The notes beneath the pieces are model-generated. The model was not told the DNA's origin, searched no databases, and saw only the letters and a program-made list of their open reading frames with translations. DNA of 48,359 nt from Bacillota bacterium (GTDB taxonomy: Bacteria > Bacillota > SHA-98 > UBA4971): the NCBI GenBank assembly GCA_030024085.1, contig JASEJE010000024.1:1-48359 (forward strand). Reading direction: 5' to 3'. Position numbers and translations under genes: made by a program. Within the stretch, counting starts at the first letter, position 1, and every line of letters starts with the position of its first letter. Positions 26,056-35,300 of the stretch are shown here, in pieces.

Positions 26056-27348
26056 TTACCGCGCAAGTGTTGCCGGCTGAGTGCTCTGCCAGTAGTGCAT
26101 CACGAACACCACGAACACGCTCACCATCGCGCCCAACACGCCCGCTATGGCTATGTTGAGCAGCTTCCGCGGCCCCGACGGTTCCACAGGCAGCGACGCA
26201 GGCGCGACAACAGCGATGGCGGAGTTGACTATCGCAGCCGGCTCCTGCCCTTGAATGGTCTGCAGGGTGTTGGCGAGATCGATCGACCGGGACCTGGCGG
26301 CCTCAAGCTCGCCTTTCAGGCTCTCTTCGACCGTCGACTCCTTTACCAGCCTCGTTTGCAGTGCCCTGAGCTCGGCTTCGAGCGCCGGGATCGCATCGCG
26401 GGCTACCCGAAGGCGCGCCTCGATATCGGCAAGGGCCGCACGCTTACGTGAGACCTCCTCCATCAGCGACGTATACGCTGGGTTGATCTGGGTGGCAGTG
26501 ACGACCCCCTGGCCCTCCGGCGATTGAGCCTCGCGCGAAGTGGTTCCAGAGGACCACCTCAACGAGACGGTCTGCGGAATGGAAGCGAGCTGTTGCTCGA
26601 GGACTCTCAGGGACTCAGATGCGGCCTGCGCTTCGCTCGCAAGCTGGGCATGCTCCCAGCGGTAGTTGGTGAGAGCAGCGGTCCTGGCGTTGATCTCCTC
26701 TCTGAGGAGGTCCGTGCCTCCCGAGTCCGCCAGGAGCTGCCCCAGCTTCTGCGTGGTCTCGGACGTGTTCATTTTGCGGCTGGCCAGCTCCGTGGAGATC
26801 ATCTGCCTTCGGGAGGAGAGCCTGGCGGACACCAGGTCAGATAGGTATCCTCTGTACGCCCCAACGACCGCCTCTGCCATGGCCTGGGCATTATCGGGAA
26901 CGGCGTCTCTGGCCGTTACCTCCACGAGCCTATCGCCCTTGCCGGTGTCGCCCACTGCCTTGGCTGTGACCTTGCGCGCCAGGGCTGTGGGGGTCACAGG
27001 GACAGTCAGCGAGGCGGCAGCGCGCTCGAGGATGACAGGGTCCTGCAGCAGCCTGATGTGGACCTGCGGGGTGCCCCCGATGACGCTGGCGATGGCGGGG
27101 TCTCCAAGGCTGGCTTGGACTTCCTCGGGAAGGCTCACCGTAATGACCGCGCTTGACTCGTATACCGGGTCCAGCATGAAGAAGCTGATGGTCCCGGCTG
27201 AAGCCATCGCACACAGGGTGACCGCGGTGATGATCCATTTGCCGCGCCAGAGGACCTCGATGTACTGCCTCAGGTCTATCTCGTCTGCATATTCGTTGAC
27301 TTGTTCCATCGTGATTGCGCCGTGCCGCCGGCCTCGCCGTGCGATCAC
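26056..27348 (-). CDS. Wzz-type polysaccharide chain-length/co-polymerase protein
   Basis: Inner-membrane polysaccharide co-polymerase of about 430 residues. It has the Wzz N-terminal region (IDLRQYIEVLWRGKWIITAVTL), a long periplasmic section rich in coiled coil (about 150-380, with SRKRAALADIEARLRV) and a C-terminal helix after PVEPSGPRKLLNIAIAGVLGAMVSVFVVFVMHYW. That Pro-rich segment before the last helix is typical. The GTG start at 27348 has AGGAGGT about 13 bp upstream; ATG 27309 (MEQVNEYAD) is an alternative. It is the last gene of the minus-strand exopolysaccharide set and the second co-polymerase in it. Confidence 0.88.
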   Translation of the reverse strand: MIARRGRRHGAITMEQVNEYADEIDLRQYIEVLWRGKWIITAVTLCAMASAGTISFFMLDPVYESSAVITVSLPEEVQASLGDPAIASVIGGTPQVHIRLLQDPVILERAAASLTVPVTPTALARKVTAKAVGDTGKGDRLVEVTARDAVPDNAQAMAEAVVGAYRGYLSDLVSARLSSRRQMISTELASRKMNTSETTQKLGQLLADSGGTDLLREEINARTAALTNYRWEHAQLASEAQAASESLRVLEQQLASIPQTVSLRWSSGTTSREAQSPEGQGVVTATQINPAYTSLMEEVSRKRAALADIEARLRVARDAIPALEAELRALQTRLVKESTVEESLKGELEAARSRSIDLANTLQTIQGQEPAAIVNSAIAVVAPASLPVEPSGPRKLLNIAIAGVLGAMVSVFVVFVMHYWQSTQPATLAR

Positions 27349-27470
27349 ACCGCTGCGTTCAACCTCCTATCCTTACCAGACTCTATAGCAGACAACGCAG
27401 CAACTTTGTCCACCAGACCGAACATTCGCCGTCGGCTGGCAGATCCCTTCCTTCAAGGCCGAGCCAGTCG

Positions 27471-27587
27471 GCTCAAGACGGCGCTCAAAGCGCCAGCCAA
27501 ACTCCAGGCGGCTCACCCTGACAAGCACCGGCAGCTCAAATAGCGCCGAGAGAAGTGGCGCAGACTTACTTACGGCGCCAGACTTAG
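27471..27587 (+). repeat. Foldback repeat, copy E (right half)
   Basis: Matches the right half of copy D over about 115 bp: CGGCGCTCAAAG, AGCCAAACTCC, ACAAGCACCGGCA, AGAAGTGGCGCAGACTTA and the end GGCGCCAGACTTAG. The left half, perhaps starting near 27380, is too diverged to assign. Confidence 0.75.
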
Positions 27588-29108
27588 CCGGAGAGATACG
27601 CGCATGGAGACCTCAAGGGTCTGCGCGGAAGGAACGTGGCCCGCGTTACCGACGCTCTCTATCGCGACTCCGAACTCGAGCGTGCTGCGGGGTGATCCGA
27701 ATAGATCCGGGAACTTCCAGCCGGGGCCGGCCTTCACCCCGAGCGCCAGACTCGTGCGTGTCTCGACCGTCCCCGAGAGAAACTCGTGAGCCACACCCTC
27801 CGAAGGGTCCCAGGGATGGCCGACCTTGCCCTCGCCGTGCCGCTCGTATCCGAGCCTCCCTGTCGCCTGGATATCGCGCAATATCCCGGTCTTGCCCAGC
27901 TCGATGGGGCAAGTCACGAAGAGATAAACGGCGTCGGCATCAGGGCCGAGGGGATGCCCGATGAGCCTGCCGTCGGCGCCCACGAATGCGTTCTCAGGGT
28001 TCTTGTGCGAGTATACATAGTTGTTGATTCTTACGTACTCGACGGCTCCGCGACATGGTTCCAGCCCGAGCGGCGCATCGAGCTCGAAGCCTGCGAGGGC
28101 GCCGATCATGTACGGGACCCGCCCCCGTGCGCTGGCGGCCCATGGGAAGTCGTCGGCCAGGAACTCACCGTACAGCCTGATGCGCGGCGAGATGGCAACG
28201 CTCGCGTCGACCGCCGCAAGAACGTTCGTCCACCAGTCCTGTGATCTGTCGTCCAGGAGGCTCAAGTACTGGGAAAGGTGGTACGGGCATCCTGGGATGA
28301 GGTAGTATGGCTTAAGGCGGAAGCCTCCGGAGACGGCGACGGCCTCGGACACCCCCACCTCCACGCCCGGAATGACCTGCCCCTCGATACGGTGGGCCAG
28401 GACCCACCTGGCGCGCGCGGCGTCTCGGGCGGCCGCGACCTGCACGTATCGGAAAGAACCGGTGCCAGCCGAAACGGTGATTCCATCCAGGGGTGCGGAC
28501 CCGGAAAGGAGGAGCGATCCAGATAGGCCGGGTCCCCACTTGTGAACGTGTCGTCCCACTGTGATACTGCTGTCGGAGAGCCACGTGCCCAGCACTCGAG
28601 GGATAGTAACGCTTGCCTCCTCGATGGACAGATCAAGTCGCCCGGTAGCAGACTCTAGCCCCATTTCCAAGTCGAGCAACGGTTCCTGGACGGAGGTGAA
28701 AGTGGTGGGCAAGGAGGTGACTGTAGCGGCCTCCTCGGCTGCGCTGGCGTCGACGCCAGCGCCAGCGCCGGTGTCACTGTCACTGTCACTGTCACTGTCA
28801 GGGTCAGTGGTGGTGGCGGCGGTAGTCGTAGTCGTGGTCGTAGTAGTAGAGGTGGGGGCAGTGGCAGTGGCGTTGGCAGTGGCTGTGGCGTCATCCAAGG
28901 GCGCGGCCACGGTTGTCGCCGCGCTTGCGACCTCGCCCGGCACATGAAGAGCCGCGGCGGCGACGTAGGCTGCCACCACGAACGGCCCAGCCGCTGCGAT
29001 GATACGCCTCAACCTACGCAGATGCGCGCGCGCATCCTGCGGCCCCGTGTTCCTGGGTTTGCCTGTCGCCGTTTGTTCCCTCTTAGTGCCTACATGCCCC
29101 GCGCCCAT
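27570..29108 (-). CDS. Wzi-like outer-membrane beta-barrel (capsule assembly family)
   Basis: Exported protein of about 512 residues. After a basic stretch there is a signal segment (IIAAAGPFVVAAYVAAAALHV), then a low-complexity linker of Thr runs and Asp-Ser repeats, then a beta-rich domain. The motif ITVGRHVHKWGPGLSGSLLLS is the signature of Wzi-type capsule-assembly barrels, and later strands alternate polar and hydrophobic residues (RIRLYGEFLADDF, RGAVEYVRINNYVY). In Gram-negative bacteria Wzi binds capsule at the outer surface. The last residues (LSLAP) and the stop are encoded by repeat copy E, so the original last strand may have been replaced. ATG 29108 has AAAGGA upstream; ATG 29234 would add 42 unlikely residues. 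Confidence 0.75.
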   Translation of the reverse strand: MGAGHVGTKREQTATGKPRNTGPQDARAHLRRLRRIIAAAGPFVVAAYVAAAALHVPGEVASAATTVAAPLDDATATANATATAPTSTTTTTTTTTAATTTDPDSDSDSDSDTGAGAGVDASAAEEAATVTSLPTTFTSVQEPLLDLEMGLESATGRLDLSIEEASVTIPRVLGTWLSDSSITVGRHVHKWGPGLSGSLLLSGSAPLDGITVSAGTGSFRYVQVAAARDAARARWVLAHRIEGQVIPGVEVGVSEAVAVSGGFRLKPYYLIPGCPYHLSQYLSLLDDRSQDWWTNVLAAVDASVAISPRIRLYGEFLADDFPWAASARGRVPYMIGALAGFELDAPLGLEPCRGAVEYVRINNYVYSHKNPENAFVGADGRLIGHPLGPDADAVYLFVTCPIELGKTGILRDIQATGRLGYERHGEGKVGHPWDPSEGVAHEFLSGTVETRTSLALGVKAGPGWKFPDLFGSPRSTLEFGVAIESVGNAGHVPSAQTLEVSMRVSLRLSLAP

Positions 29109-29238
29109 GCGTAGCCGTCCTTTCCATCCTGAGTCATGGGTAGCCAGGTTCGAGGCTGTGAACTGCGTGCGCCATCCATGACGCGGCAGACGGGTAGGTG
29201 CACTGTGCATGCACCCATCGTTGCGGCTTCGCACTAGA

Positions 29239-30078
29239 TTATCTATGTCCGCCTACACTCCAGAACATGAACCATCGCCTGGAGACGTGCCTCTCGGGAT
29301 CTTCGAGTCTGACGGTCTCGCCGCGCACGATTGCGCCTGGGATGTCTCTCACGGCGCGAAGGGCCGCGTCGCGTCCCATTACCTGTAAGGCCGTGTGAAA
29401 TGCCTGGTCGAGCCTGCATGGCCGGGAGGTTGGAGAATGTCCGTCGCTTGCTATGACGTGAGCAAGCCGGTACCTGAGAAGAGCCTCCGCGACGCGCCTC
29501 GTCGACCTTCCGAACGCTCCGGTGAGGCTTCCGGCATTCACCTGGCCTATTGCTCCCGCCCTCACCAGTTGGTACATGAGGTTCGGCTCCCTCTCGATCT
29601 CGACGCATCGTTCCGGGTGCGCTATCACCGGGATGTAGCCTGCGCTCGAGAGGCTGAATACCACGCTCTCGGTATATGCGGGCACTTGCTGGAAGGGCAG
29701 CTCGACGAGGATGAACTTCCCGGTGTCGCCAATCGTCAGCGCCTCACCGTTCCTCAGAAGGTCGAGGAGATGAGGGTCTATCGCGATCTCCATCCCTGGC
29801 AAAATCCTGATTGACAGGCCCCACGATGCCAGTGCAGACTGAAGAGCGTCGGCACTGCTGCGGACGATCTCGGCGGCGCGGGCTTGCTTTGCGCCCGCAA
29901 AATCCACGTGGGGCGTTGCGACGATCACCTGGGTCCCGCTCTCCTCAGCGGTCCTCGCCATGGCACGGGCGTCCTCGATGCTTTGGGCACCGTCGTCCAT
30001 TCCGGGGAGGATGTGCGTGTGAACGTCAACGGCACCCTTAAGGCCGCCTTCGAGCTTCAAACCGTCCTCACCTGCCAC
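29239..30078 (-). CDS. PHP-type tyrosine-protein phosphatase (CpsB/YwqE-like)
   Basis: Metal-dependent phosphatase that removes phosphate from the tyrosine cluster of the partner BY-kinase. PHP metal-binding motifs are all visible: DVHTHILPGMDDGAQ, VATPHVDF, GMEIAI, VIAHPERC and VIASDGHS. The length of 279 is slightly above the usual 250. The GTG start overlaps the end of the kinase gene by 11 bp, so the two are translationally coupled. This phosphatase type is characteristic of Firmicutes exopolysaccharide loci, in contrast with the Wzb low-molecular-weight type of Proteobacteria. Confidence 0.93.
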   Translation of the reverse strand: MAGEDGLKLEGGLKGAVDVHTHILPGMDDGAQSIEDARAMARTAEESGTQVIVATPHVDFAGAKQARAAEIVRSSADALQSALASWGLSIRILPGMEIAIDPHLLDLLRNGEALTIGDTGKFILVELPFQQVPAYTESVVFSLSSAGYIPVIAHPERCVEIEREPNLMYQLVRAGAIGQVNAGSLTGAFGRSTRRVAEALLRYRLAHVIASDGHSPTSRPCRLDQAFHTALQVMGRDAALRAVRDIPGAIVRGETVRLEDPERHVSRRWFMFWSVGGHR

Positions 30079-30826
30079 TCGTCGCCTTGCCGTTGACAGC
30101 GGTGGCGGCCTCTTCGTCGGAGAGTTCAGGGGCCGGGTCGCTTCCGTAATAGTAGTAATAGTAATAGTAGCCGTATCCGCGCCCCGGCCTCACCTGGTTC
30201 AACACGACCCCGAGAAGCCTCGAACGTGAACCGGAGAGAAGCTGTTTCGTCCTCTTGGCCGCGTCCCTGGATGTCACCCCAAGCCTGATCGCCAGGATCA
30301 CGCCGTCAAGTTTGGGCGCGAGAAGGATGGCGTCTGTGACGGCGACTACGGGGGGTGCATCGTATATCACGAAGTCCGCCTCGGATGCGAGCGCCCCGAT
30401 GAGCGCGCCCATCATACCCGACCCCAAAAGCTCCGCGGGGTTGGGAGGGATCGGCCCGCTCGTGACGACCCGTAGACCCCGAACGAGCGTATCCTGGTAG
30501 ATGTCGGGCATGACTCCCCGCACAAGGGCGGTTGTGAGGCCCGTTGCGTTCGGAAGGGAGAACAGACGATGCTGCACGGGCTTCCGCATGTCCGCATCAA
30601 CAAGGATCACTTGCCTCCCTGCCTGGGCGAGGGAGATCGCGAGATTGGCCGAGACCGTGCTCTTGCCCTCTGACGGCCCAGGGCTCGTTACCAGGATCGA
30701 ATGCACGGGCCTGTCCGGCGATAGGAACTCGAGATTCGTTCGGAGGGTTCGAAAAGCCTCCGACACCGGTGACCTGGGGTCATGGTGTACGATAAGGTTC
30801 CTGTGATAGTCCCTTGACTGTGACAA
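30068..30826 (-). CDS. BY-type tyrosine kinase (CpsD/YwqD-like) with eight consecutive tyrosines
   Basis: Cytoplasmic autophosphorylating kinase that controls polysaccharide polymerisation with the adjacent co-polymerase. Walker A is TSPGPSEGKSTVSANLA, Walker A' is VILVDADMRKP, and Walker B lies in DFVIYDAPP. The C-terminal tail has a tyrosine followed by Gly and then eight Tyr in a row (encoded at about 30140-30175), the substrate cluster. The conserved SPVSEAFRTLRTNLEF segment lies near the N-terminus. TTG 30826 is the start, with AGGAGG about 11 bp upstream. The length of 252 is typical. The kinase and co-polymerase are separate proteins, the Firmicutes arrangement. Confidence 0.94.
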   Translation of the reverse strand: MSQSRDYHRNLIVHHDPRSPVSEAFRTLRTNLEFLSPDRPVHSILVTSPGPSEGKSTVSANLAISLAQAGRQVILVDADMRKPVQHRLFSLPNATGLTTALVRGVMPDIYQDTLVRGLRVVTSGPIPPNPAELLGSGMMGALIGALASEADFVIYDAPPVVAVTDAILLAPKLDGVILAIRLGVTSRDAAKRTKQLLSGSRSRLLGVVLNQVRPGRGYGYYYYYYYYGSDPAPELSDEEAATAVNGKATSGR

Positions 30827-30883
30827 GTCTGGGAAGTCCTCCTCTCATGTCATGCCCGGCCAACAGGGGTGGCTTCACCGGAG

Positions 30884-32353
30884 TCAGAGCGCCGCGGACT
30901 CGGCGTGTTCAGCGCGCTTGCGCCTCGAGCGCCTGCGGCGGAACCTCCCGATATCGGGCACAACGCCGAGCACAGGCAGGTCGAGAAGCCGCTCGACCTC
31001 GTCTTGCGTTCTAAATGACGTATCCATGTACTCCATGACGAATGCCATGCCGACCGCCACGAAAAGCCCGAGAAACGCCGCGATGGCGGTATTTAGAGGC
31101 TTTCTCGGCTTGACCGGCGTGTCCGGCACAGTCGCCCTGTCTACCACGTAGACATCCGAAACCTTCATGGCCTCAGTGATGCGCATTTCCTCGTACTTTG
31201 TGCGCAACATGACGTAGATCTCCTCGTCCACGCGCTGCTCTCTCACGAGGCGCGCCACGTCCATTTCCTTCTGGGGGGTGACCGCCAGCTTCGCCTCGGC
31301 ATCGAGCAGCATCTGGCGGAGCGCGGACTGCTTTGCTTCCAGTCCGACGCTACGCGCTTCGTTCTCAACGAGTCGTGTGCGGAGCTCCTGGTGGATCGGG
31401 TTGAGGGATCTCGTCTGGGAGCCGACCACGTTTTCCACTTCCTGGCTGAGCTTCGCCTTCACCTCGGCTATCTGCGCCTTCAGGCTAACGACCGTCGGGT
31501 GGTTATCGGTATACCGTTCGCGCGCTCCAGCAAGCTCGGTCTCCAGGTCCGATAGCCGGACCCTGTACTGCTGTACCAGCGGATTGTTCACAAGCGTTGT
31601 GGACGTGACGAGCGTCGGGTCTGCCGACCGGAGGCTGCGCTCTATCTCCTGCCTTTCTGCTCTCGCGGCGCCAAGCTCAACCTCTGCTCCCGCGAGATCC
31701 TTCTCGATTGCGGCGATCTTCTCTATCTGGGATCTCGTCTCGGCCGATGGTTCCACGACGCGGCTGGACTTCTTATACTGAAGCAGGGCATCTTCGGCAC
31801 GCCGAAGTGCTCCCTCGGATATCGCGAGCTGCTGCGCTATGAACTCCCTAGCGGCGCGCGCCGACTCCTGGTTCATCCGCTGGCTGTAGTCCTTGAAGAC
31901 CTCGATGAGCGTATTCAGAAAGGCGGCCGCTTTCTCAGGGCTATCCGACTCAACAGAGAGCCTGGCCACATCGGTCCCCTGGACTTGCTGAACGGAGAGG
32001 CTCTTCTGCCAGTAGCCCACTTGCTCTGACGAAAGGCTGTCATACCAGCCGAGTCGTGCCAGCGCCGACTCCACGACGGTCCGGCTCTTGAGGAATTCCA
32101 TGCAGTTTCGGATGCCGTTGCTGGAGACATTCATCATTTGTTCGACGAACGGCATCGCACCCATGGCGTTGTCCGTCCTGATCATGATTGTTGCCGTTGC
32201 CTGGTAGATGCTGGTCATCCTGGAACTCACCATGTACGCGGTCAGGGCGCCGGTGACAACCACCGCAAAGATGAGCCATTTCCTGCGGGCCAGCACCCTC
32301 AGGTATTCAAGAAGATCCACTTCCTGCTCTATCTGGTCCATGGAGTCCGTCAT
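30884..32353 (-). CDS. Wzz/GumC-type exopolysaccharide co-polymerase
   Basis: Inner-membrane chain-length determinant of 489 residues. It has an N-terminal Wzz domain (VDLLEYLRVLARRKWLIFAVVVTGALTAYMVSSRM), a large periplasmic coiled-coil region (about 180-400, with ARERYTDNHPTVVSLKAQIAEVKAKL, typical of GumC/Wzc periplasmic domains), then PVKPRKPLNTAIAAFLGLFVAVGMAFVMEYMD and a short Arg-rich cytoplasmic tail (RRRRSRRKRAE). It lies between the exporter gene and the kinase gene and should bind that kinase. AAGGAGAG directly precedes ATG 32353; ATG 32341 is better spaced from it and is a possible true start. Confidence 0.93.
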   Translation of the reverse strand: MTDSMDQIEQEVDLLEYLRVLARRKWLIFAVVVTGALTAYMVSSRMTSIYQATATIMIRTDNAMGAMPFVEQMMNVSSNGIRNCMEFLKSRTVVESALARLGWYDSLSSEQVGYWQKSLSVQQVQGTDVARLSVESDSPEKAAAFLNTLIEVFKDYSQRMNQESARAAREFIAQQLAISEGALRRAEDALLQYKKSSRVVEPSAETRSQIEKIAAIEKDLAGAEVELGAARAERQEIERSLRSADPTLVTSTTLVNNPLVQQYRVRLSDLETELAGARERYTDNHPTVVSLKAQIAEVKAKLSQEVENVVGSQTRSLNPIHQELRTRLVENEARSVGLEAKQSALRQMLLDAEAKLAVTPQKEMDVARLVREQRVDEEIYVMLRTKYEEMRITEAMKVSDVYVVDRATVPDTPVKPRKPLNTAIAAFLGLFVAVGMAFVMEYMDTSFRTQDEVERLLDLPVLGVVPDIGRFRRRRSRRKRAEHAESAAL

Positions 32354-32378
32354 CTCTCCTTAAAGCCCCAAAACCGTG

Positions 32379-35300
32379 CTATCTTGCGAGAAGGTCCTTG
32401 ATGAGTTTCAAGCCCGACAGGAACGAGAACACCTTCTCCCACTCGATCTTCGAGGTGGCCGGCACGTACACGATGTCGCCGCCGACCACCGCAGGGTTAT
32501 CATCGGCCTTGCCCGTGAAGAAGAGGTTGTCGCGGCCGAGCACCACATGGTCTCCCGCGGCGACCTGCCCGTTCCTGAATACGCACACCGCCTCCAGAGC
32601 CGCTCGCTTCGTGGGGCCGCCTGCCAGCGCAATCGCATCCATGAGCCGCGCACCCTCGCGGATCTTGTAAACCCCCGGCTTCGCCACCTCGCCGACGACC
32701 ACCACCTCGCGCTGGGCCTTCGGCACGAAGATGGTATCCTGGTCTGATAGAATCCGATTTGCCGTCGAGTCGGCGCCTGTGAGGATCTTGTTCACGTCAA
32801 GGAGACAGATCCTGACCTCGCCCCCGGAGGACGCTCCGGCGGACCCTGCATGGGTCGTGAGGGTCACCGATGAGCCGTCGGCGTCGCCAGTAAGGCCTCC
32901 GGCCAGCGCCACAGCGTCTGCGACGCAGCTTCCCGCCTTGAGGTAATATAGACCCGGTTTCGCCACCTCACCGACAACATGCACCGCTATGGACCTTGGC
33001 ACGTATACGACCTCACCGCCCTGCAGAAGCCAGGCGGATGCGTCGCCCGTCTCAGTCGGCCGGCGGAGGTCGAATTCGAAAGTGCGGGGGGAGCTACCTA
33101 CCCCACGCGTTGTAACCATGATGGCGCAGTCGTCGCCCATCTGGGTGATGCCGCCTGCCATTGCCAGCACCTCGAGGAGACTCGTCCCTTCGCGCACCCG
33201 ATATACTCCAGGCCTGGCTACCTCGCCGAGCACAGAGACCTGGCGGACGATCTCAGGGACGAAGATGACGTCGCCATTACGAAGTACGATGCTCCTGTCG
33301 AGCCTGTCGATGTCGACCTCGAACACCCCGGTAGTGCCGTCTGAGGCCCGCGTGGTGAGCCTGATGGCGCTATCGTCGGCCGTCTCGGTGACGCCGCCTG
33401 CCATCGCGAGCGCCTCGAGGAGCGTGGCACCCTCCCGTATCTGGTATACGCCGGGTTTTGCCACCTGGCCGAGGACGGAGACCTCGCGCACTAGCTCGGG
33501 CACGAAGATGATGTCGCCGTCGTGAAGGTGGATGTTTCGGTCGTCAGCCCCCGCCATTATGGACCGAATGTCCACGGTCTCCACAGGCGTTGTCTCACCC
33601 TGCCGGGTGAGGGTGGCTGCCGTCGGGTCGCCATCGTTGGTGACCCCGCCGGCGCGTGACATGGCATCCATAAACCTTGCAGACGTCGGGAGGGTATACG
33701 TTCCCGGCGCTTTCACCTTTCCGAGGACCATCACGGATATGGCTCTGGGCACATACAGTACGTCGCCGTTCTTTACGAGGATGTTATCGTCTCCGCCTGC
33801 TGCAGCCTGAAGCCTGTCCAGGTCGAGGACGCGGCGCGCCTCGCCATCGGGGCCTTTGCTTGTGAGGACTGCGCTTGTGGCATCGCCCTCTGGCGTCACC
33901 CCGCCTGCGAGGGCGAGCACGTCGAGGACTCTCGTCTCCTTACGGATTCTGTAGGTGCCGGGGCGGGCGACCTCGCCGAGCACGGAGACTTCCTGTATGA
34001 GTTCAGGGATGGAGATGATGTCGTGGTCCTGCAGAACGACGTTGTCCTCAGGCCTTACGCCCTTCAGGATGGCGTCGAGGTCGAAGACGCTCACGCCCGA
34101 GCCGGCTGCGCCGGCGCTCATGCTGCCGTCTGCGCCCCTGCCCGGCGCGCGGGTGAGAGAGACGCGCGATGTGTCTGCGGCTTCGCTCGGCCCGCCGGCC
34201 CTCGCCATGGCGTCAACCAGCCGGCTTCCTGCACGCAGACGATACGTGCCGGGTGATCTCACCTGCCCGAGGACCTGCACTTCGATGGCCTTCGGGACGT
34301 ACACCACATCCCCGGGCTCCAGCTTGAAGGCGCCGCCGGCGCTCGCCGCAGGCCCACCCCTATCCGCTTCTTTGCCGGACTTGCCGAGGTCTACTTCGAA
34401 GACCTGGGTCGCCTGACCTGCACCTCGGGTGACCTGGATGCAGGTGATATCCCCGTTTACCCCCGGCCCGCCCGCCGCGGCGATCACGTCGAAGACCCGG
34501 GGGTCAGGCCCGATGGGGTATATGCCAGGTTTGTCGACTTCTCCAAGGACCGAGATCGTGCGCACTGCCTCCGGCACATGGATTATGTCCCGGTCTTTCA
34601 GCAAGACGTTGTCGTCCCCGTCAGGCGCGAGCATGGCTCCTGTGATGCTCACCGTTCGTGTGGCCCGGCCGCTCGACACCGACACCTTGCCAGGGTCACC
34701 CTGCGGGAGGATATCGCCGGCACGGGCGATGGCGTCCATGAGTCGCGCCCCACGTTCCAGGAAGTATGTGCCGGGCGCGCGGACCATCCCCATCACTTTG
34801 ACTGCGAGCGCCTTCGGGACGAAGACGGTGTCGCCGTCATAAAGGGCGTACGATGAAGGGTCCGCGGTGCCCGCGAGGACCGCGTGCAGGTCCACCGTCA
34901 CATAGTTCTGAGGTGCAGCGCCGCTGGAGGTGGGAACGCCAGCGGGAGCGCCCGTCAGAACGCCACCGGAGACAGGCCCTCCCCCAGCGCCGGATGGCTC
35001 ACCTCCAGAACCGGATACCACGGATGAAGCAGGAGCCAACCCGACCCTGCGCGCGATCGTGATGCACGTGACGTCAGCCTCCGGGGTCTCGCCTCCTGCG
35101 GCTGCGATGACGTCGATGACGCGCGGTGTCTCGCGGAAGGTAAACGTGCCGGGCGAGCGTACGCTCCCGATGACGTTCACACGTATGAGTCGTGACTCGC
35201 GCACCGAGATCGTCACCCTGGGGTCCTTTAGGTAGTATGAGAGCTTTTCGGTGAGGATCTCCTGTAGCGCGGGCACCGTCAGCCCTGCCGCCGAGACTTC

